Shown here: one piece after another, positions 63,692 through 64,000 of the stretch | How the letters are laid out: each line of letters begins with the position of its first letter | Position numbering within the stretch: the first letter of the stretch is position 1 | Assembly: GCF_004078655.1 (NCBI RefSeq) | Contig: NZ_RZNC01000004.1 | Coordinates: 1-64,000 of the forward strand | Length of the DNA: 64,000 nucleotides | Direction: 5' to 3' | From: Labedella populi | Lineage (GTDB): Bacteria > Actinomycetota > Actinomycetes > Actinomycetales > Microbacteriaceae | Translations under genes and position numbers: made by a program | Notes under the pieces: generated by a model | The model's input: the letters and a program-made list of their open reading frames with translations, nothing else | Told to the model about the DNA's origin: nothing | Database searches by the model: none

Positions 63692-64000
63692 GTGCGGGCT
63701 GGACGAGGAGATCGAGGAGTTGCTGCTTGCGGAGCCGAGAAAGCGACGTGTACCCCTGAGCGCGGGCGAACGACCGCAAACGCGGAACGCTCCACGTCGC
63801 ATCCGGCAGGGGAACGGTGGTCGCCGGCTCGGGCAGCGCGGCGATCGCCGCTTCCGCTTCGGCCGTCCGGCGGGCCCGAGCGGAGGCCGCGGCGGTCACG
63901 GCGCGCGCCTCGTCACGAGCGCGCCGTTCGGCCTCGCGAGCCGCGGCCTTCTCGCGCGCCTTCCGCTCCGCCTTCTCGGCTTTCGCCGTCTCCTTCGCCT
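63681..64000 (-). CDS. Lys/Ala/Glu/Arg-rich protein with C-terminal Rho-N/SAP-like domain (cut by window edge)
   Basis: The last 105 codons of a leftward gene. The visible part starts with a charged helix rich in A, K, E and R (KAEKAERKAREKAAAREAE type), then a short domain (TWSVPRLRSFARAQGYTSLSRLRKQQLLDLL) that matches the Rho-N/SAP helix-extended-loop-helix pattern, a nucleic-acid-binding fold. Its stop lies inside the start of the NRPS gene, so the genes are coupled. Full function cannot be judged from this fragment. Confidence 0.75.
   Translation of the reverse strand, partial: AKETAKAEKAERKAREKAAAREAERRARDEARAVTAAASARARRTAEAEAAIAALPEPATTVPLPDATWSVPRLRSFARAQGYTSLSRLRKQQLLDLLVQPARES

Overview
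The window is GC-rich DNA with dense, often 4-nt-overlapping genes, from an actinobacterium, most likely a Microbacteriaceae member. The reasons are a mycothiol-type maleylpyruvate isomerase, a long-variable-arm tRNA-Ser(CGA), and a radA / small alarmone synthetase / clpC / lysS neighbourhood. The family assignment is inference. The tRNA-Ser at 42.8 kb separates two parts: to its left is almost only catabolic, accessory-type content, to its right mostly housekeeping genes.

0.1-6.6 kb: amine catabolism. A copper/topaquinone amine oxidase, a small membrane protein and an APC permease run leftward. A second APC permease and an IclR-type regulator run rightward. 6.7-14.9 kb: a redox and stress block with an acetoin-reductase-like SDR, a zinc aryl-alcohol dehydrogenase, an isochorismatase-fold protein lacking its catalytic Cys, a small membrane protein, two divergent paralogous MarR regulators, a quinone-oxidoreductase-like MDR, and a complete OpuC-type osmoprotectant ABC operon. 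Four TTCC-N2-GGAA-type palindromes in front of these units look like shared MarR operators. 14.9-25.6 kb: two esterases, a PA14-type GH3 beta-glucosidase and a Dpp/Opp-type ABC importer with a permease-ATPase fusion. A TetR gene stands at one end, and two matching 18-bp operators bracket the block.

25.7-42.7 kb is the most striking region. It encodes aryl-alcohol dehydrogenase, salicylaldehyde-type aldehyde dehydrogenase, a PaaX regulator, an aryl-CoA ligase, an ADP-forming acyl-CoA synthetase, a salicylyl-CoA 5-hydroxylase, gentisate 1,2-dioxygenase, an FAH-family hydrolase and a mycothiol-dependent maleylpyruvate isomerase. It is followed directly by a BglG antiterminator with its RAT/terminator, a beta-glucoside PTS EIIBCA and a 6-phospho-beta-glucosidase. 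Together these could take salicin (saligenin beta-glucoside) from phosphorylating uptake, through saligenin, salicylaldehyde, salicylate, salicylyl-CoA and gentisate, to fumarate and pyruvate. The linkage is inference, but every step except gentisyl-CoA hydrolysis has an obvious candidate, and the ADP-forming synthetase may fill that gap.

42.8-57.7 kb: tRNA-Ser, radA, alarmone synthetase, msrB-msrA, an ArgA-like acetyltransferase, clpC, a DUF2975/XRE pair, a ZIP-family protein, cardiolipin synthase, lysS and several small proteins. Two copies of a 52-bp palindromic element lie just downstream of clpC and cls. 57.7-64.0 kb: an Sfp-type phosphopantetheinyl transferase faces an overlapping leftward trio: a lysine/alanine-rich protein (cut by the window edge), a 1329-residue Pls/PosA-family single-module NRPS with six membrane segments, and an M1 zinc aminopeptidase. 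This resembles a homopoly-amino-acid (epsilon-polylysine-like) biosynthesis and degradation locus.
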